Origin: Antilocapra americana
Lineage: Eukaryota; Chordata; Mammalia; Artiodactyla; Antilocapridae
NCBI GenBank assembly: GCA_007570785.1
Contig: ML660777.1
Location: 2,745,845 to 2,809,844, forward strand
Direction: 5' to 3'
Length of the DNA stretch: 64,000 nt
Part shown: one piece after another, positions 61,311-64,000 of the stretch
Layout of the letters: each line of letters opens with the position of its first letter
Position numbering within the stretch: position 1 is the first letter of the stretch
Notes under the pieces: model-generated
What the model saw: only the letters and a program-made list of their open reading frames with translations
Databases searched by the model: none
What the model was told of the DNA's origin: nothing
Program-made: the position numbers and the translations under genes

Positions 61311-61657
61311 CAATAGGACATATATTCAATAATTAGATGAACCAGCATTTTCCCCTACAAAATAACTTCTTTCTCTCATTAAACTGAAACCTTACTTTCC
61401 ATTCATCATAAGAAAACACTGGATACAGGATCAGTTTTGAGCATTTTTACTGGGGCAATAATTTTGTCTCCTTGCTGGCTAACATAACACTTCCAACCAG
61501 TGGTTTTGGAATGTTTGTTGTTATATTAGAAAGTTTACACTGTTTGGAGAAAATGCTTTTTTAAAAAATAAAGCTATGCAATATTGATGCATAGTTGTTG
61601 CTGCTGTTTGCCATTTTGTTTTTATACAAGGGGGTGATAATTCTTTATTCTACTTAC

Positions 61658-61797
61658 TCAACATTTACCAGCTTAATGATAGCTTTACACAAAAGCATTG
61701 GCCAAAGTTCAAATTCATACGTTGTAGCTGGAAGCAATAGATTATTTTCTTCATCAAAAGGCAGAAAGTCATCAATAGTTATCTTTCTCCAGCAACC
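61658..61797 (-). CDS. ADGB: ADGB exon: calpain-like core, IDDFLP segment
   Basis: This 140-nt exon is the most 5' one in the window. It follows an intron ending TTTAG and is left through a GA|GTAAGT donor. It starts in phase 0 and encodes 46 codons plus 2 nt, beginning GCWRKITIDDFLP. The IDDFLP motif followed by an E-L-W-P-M-L-L run matches the calpain pattern of IDDRLP followed by EFWxALLEKAYAK, so this is the middle of the cysteine-protease core. The catalytic Cys region of the calpain fold lies upstream, outside the window. A GTAAAT 11 nt inside the exon is a possible cryptic donor, but only the GTAAGT donor restores the Asp codon with the next exon. Confidence 0.95.
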
Positions 61798-62165
61798 CTA
61801 AAGATGAGAAGAAAGGAATATGCCATCAGTGATTTACATTATTTTTTCACACACATGTTTGTATACTGCTGACATTATTATTTACAATTTTCATAATTTT
61901 ATTTTATTTTATAAAATTTATAATTTTGTTTTGTAATTGTTATTTTATTTTAGCATCTTATGTCTAATGACTGACCTACTAATACTGTATACTACTCTGA
62001 GAATTTTAGCTTATTATTTTATTTATTGTAATTAAAACATGTCTCTATCTATAGTGTCATTATTTATGAGGTCTTTTAGCACATTCTTAGATGTCCCATC
62101 CTACATAATGGAGTAAACTGAACTATTTCAAAAAGCAAAACCAAAAGATCATGCAATCATGGATA

Positions 62166-62574
62166 AGTTTCAGTTTAGTTCAGTTCAGTCACTCAGTAGT
62201 GTCTAACTCTTTGCAACCCCATGAATCGCAGCATTGCCAGGCCTCCCTGTCCATCACCAACTCTTGGAGTCCACCCAAACCCATGTTCATCAAGTTGGTG
62301 ATGCCATCCAGCCACCTCATCCTCTGTCGTCCCCTTCTCCTGCCCTCAATCCTTCCCAGCATTAGGGTCATTTCCAATGGGTCCGCTCTTCACATCAGGT
62401 GGCCAAAGTACTGGAGTTTCAGCTTCAACATCAGTCCTTCCACTGAACACCCAGGACTGATCTCCTTTAGGATGGACTAGTCAGATCTTCTTGCAGTCCA
62501 AGGGACTCTCAAGAGTCTTCTCCAACACCATAGGTCAAAAGCATCAATTCTTCGGTGCCAGCTTTCTTCACAGG
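62166..62574 (-). mobile_element. BovB 3' end
   Basis: Reverse BovB terminus: TTCAGTTTAGTTCAGTTCAG to GCATCAATTCTTCGGTGCCA. Confidence 0.92.
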
Positions 62575-63354
62575 ATAAGTTTAGGCACAATTAAGTAACT
62601 TATTTGTAGTCATAATGCAAATTCTCCAATTGTAACTTTAGTAGTGATTTTCTATCCTCATAGGCTCAGTGAGATTATACTTCCAATTACCATATTACTC
62701 TTACTCTTAATTAAAGATCTATTTTGAACATAAAGTTAGTTAATTCTTTATCTAATAAAATTATAATATATTTACCTATATATATCACTTCATAATTAAA
62801 AAGTTTGGGATAAATGATAAAGTTAATGATTGTGAACTCAAACTCCTTTAAACTTTGGCTTTACATATGAGATTTTATTTTGAATTCATTCCTTTTCCCA
62901 AGAAACATTTTTCAGCAGTGATGCAAGCCTTGTGAACTCAAAGATCTGCATAATACATGGCTTATACCTATACCATTGAATTGTTTATAGTCTAGAGAGG
63001 GAGGGCGTATAGGAAAATAATACAAAATGTAATATGTAATACGTTTCAAATGCTCTGGAATAAAAAAAGAAAATGTGACTAATTTGCTCAGGGGATGTCT
63101 TCACAGGAAGTTAACATTTGAATTCAAGCCTCAACGAACAGTATACTTTTCCTAGGTAGATAGGAACAGTAGGGTGAAAATGTCCTCTTTTTATGACCCT
63201 TGTAACTGAACTCATAGTACATTATTTAGTGGTTATGTGACTTTTTATTTCTTTCCTTGTGGATAATGTAGGGCAAGACAGGTTTGAAGGAACAGGTATT
63301 TAGCTAGTCTCTCTTCTAACTTTAGGTGAAACAATTCAAAATAATACACAGTAA
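62575..63354. other. ADGB intron, nothing recognised
   Basis: AT-rich intron upstream of the exon 61658-61797, between two BovB pieces. Confidence 0.5.
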
Positions 63355-63390
63355 AATTGACTGGTTTGATCTCCTTGCTGTCCAAGGGAT
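63355..63390 (-). mobile_element. Short BovB fragment
   Basis: About 36 bp match the reverse BovB segment GGTTTGATCTCCTTGCTGTC CAAGGGA. No more of the element is present. Confidence 0.55.
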
Positions 63391-63419
63391 GAATACATAA
63401 ATGAAATGTTATGTATATA

Positions 63420-63546
63420 TAACTGAACTGAAGTCACTCAGTCTTGTCCGACTCTTTGCAACCTCATGGACTATAGCCTACCAGGTTCCTCAGTCCATAG
63501 AATTTTCCAGGCAAGAGTACTGGAGTGGGTTGCCATTTCCTTCTCA
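63420..63546 (-). mobile_element. Bov-tA SINE, partial
   Basis: AACTGAACTGAAGTCACTCA to GGTTGCCATTTCCTTCTC. The tRNA head is missing. Confidence 0.85.
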
Positions 63547-63599
63547 ATTATAGATGTATATATAAATACAGATAATTTTTGCATTTGGTAATTTTTGGA

Positions 63600-64000
63600 C
63601 CTACAAAAGCAGAAGATATTAAGAAGAGATGGCAAGAATACACAGAAGAACTATATGAAAAAGATCTTCATGACCCAGATAATCACGATAGTGTGATCAT
63701 TCACCTAGAGCCAGACATTCTGGAGTGTGAAGTCGAGTGGGCCTTAGGAAGCATAACTATGAACAAAGCTAGTGGGGGGTGATGGAATTCCAGTTGAACT
63801 ATTTCAAATCCTAAAAGATGATGCCGTGAAAGTGCTGCACTCGATATGCCAGCAAATTTGGAAAACTCAGCAGTGGCCACAGGACTGGGAAAGGTCACTT
63901 TTCATTTCTATCCCAAAGAAAAACAATGCCAAAAAATGCTCAAACTACCGCACAATTGCACTCATCCCACACGCTAAGAAAGTAATGCTCAAAATTCTCC
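63600..64000 (+). mobile_element. BovB LINE, RT region running off the right edge
   Basis: Forward BovB encoding the region before the RT core (KAEDIKKRWQEYTEELYEKD, then DPDNHDSVI). It continues with GATGGAATTCCAGTTGAACT and is cut by the window end. A run of six G near 63775 gives a one-base frame disruption. Confidence 0.88.

Overview
This is nuclear DNA of a bovid ruminant, and almost all of it is intron. Every kilobase carries ruminant-specific retroposons: tRNA-headed Bov-tA SINEs, Bov-A2-like fragments, BovB (RTE) LINE tails and bovine-type L1. Several of these are nested and have readable target-site duplications. Cattle, buffalo, sheep and goat cannot be told apart from the sequence alone.

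The one host gene is androglobin (ADGB), on the minus strand, so transcription runs from high to low coordinates. I located 15 consecutive internal coding exons: 61658-61797, 58301-58387, 45030-45259, 37070-37210, 35284-35378, 28186-28360, 24975-25065, 19080-19209, 15810-15843, 14239-14422, 13169-13232, 8954-9056, 6646-6787, 4982-5096 and 93-260. All have AG/GT borders, all phases agree, and together they give 1,899 nt (633 codons) with no stop. By comparison with the human protein as I remember it (about 1,670 residues), they cover roughly residues 205-840. That is the second half of the calpain-like protease core, a charged low-complexity insert, the calpain domain III-like part and the start of the circularly permuted globin domain. 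The promoter, first exons, IQ motif and C-terminal half lie outside the window. ADGB is a testis and ciliated-cell protein.

The introns hold four layered insertion sites. (1) At 1322-3152 an old, 5'-inverted L1 contains a Bov-tA and a younger foldback L1. (2) At 30863-31845 an L1 3' end with an apparent 3' transduction sits inside a BovB. (3) At 40646-42287 a processed HNRNPA1 pseudogene sits inside a BovB. (4) At 52848-55903 a 3.0-kb L1 with a degraded ORF2 sits inside a BovB. The rest is older L1, L2, MIR and CHR-type SINE debris, a few microsatellites and unrecognised intron sequence.

A stretch near 20774-20931 combines a CTCF-like core with forkhead and RFX-like motifs and is the best candidate for an intronic control element. 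I found no new biological system, CRISPR array, RNA gene or second protein-coding gene. The most unusual items are the L1 transduction, the unexplained 5' segment of the HNRNPA1 retrocopy, and the candidate ciliary element.
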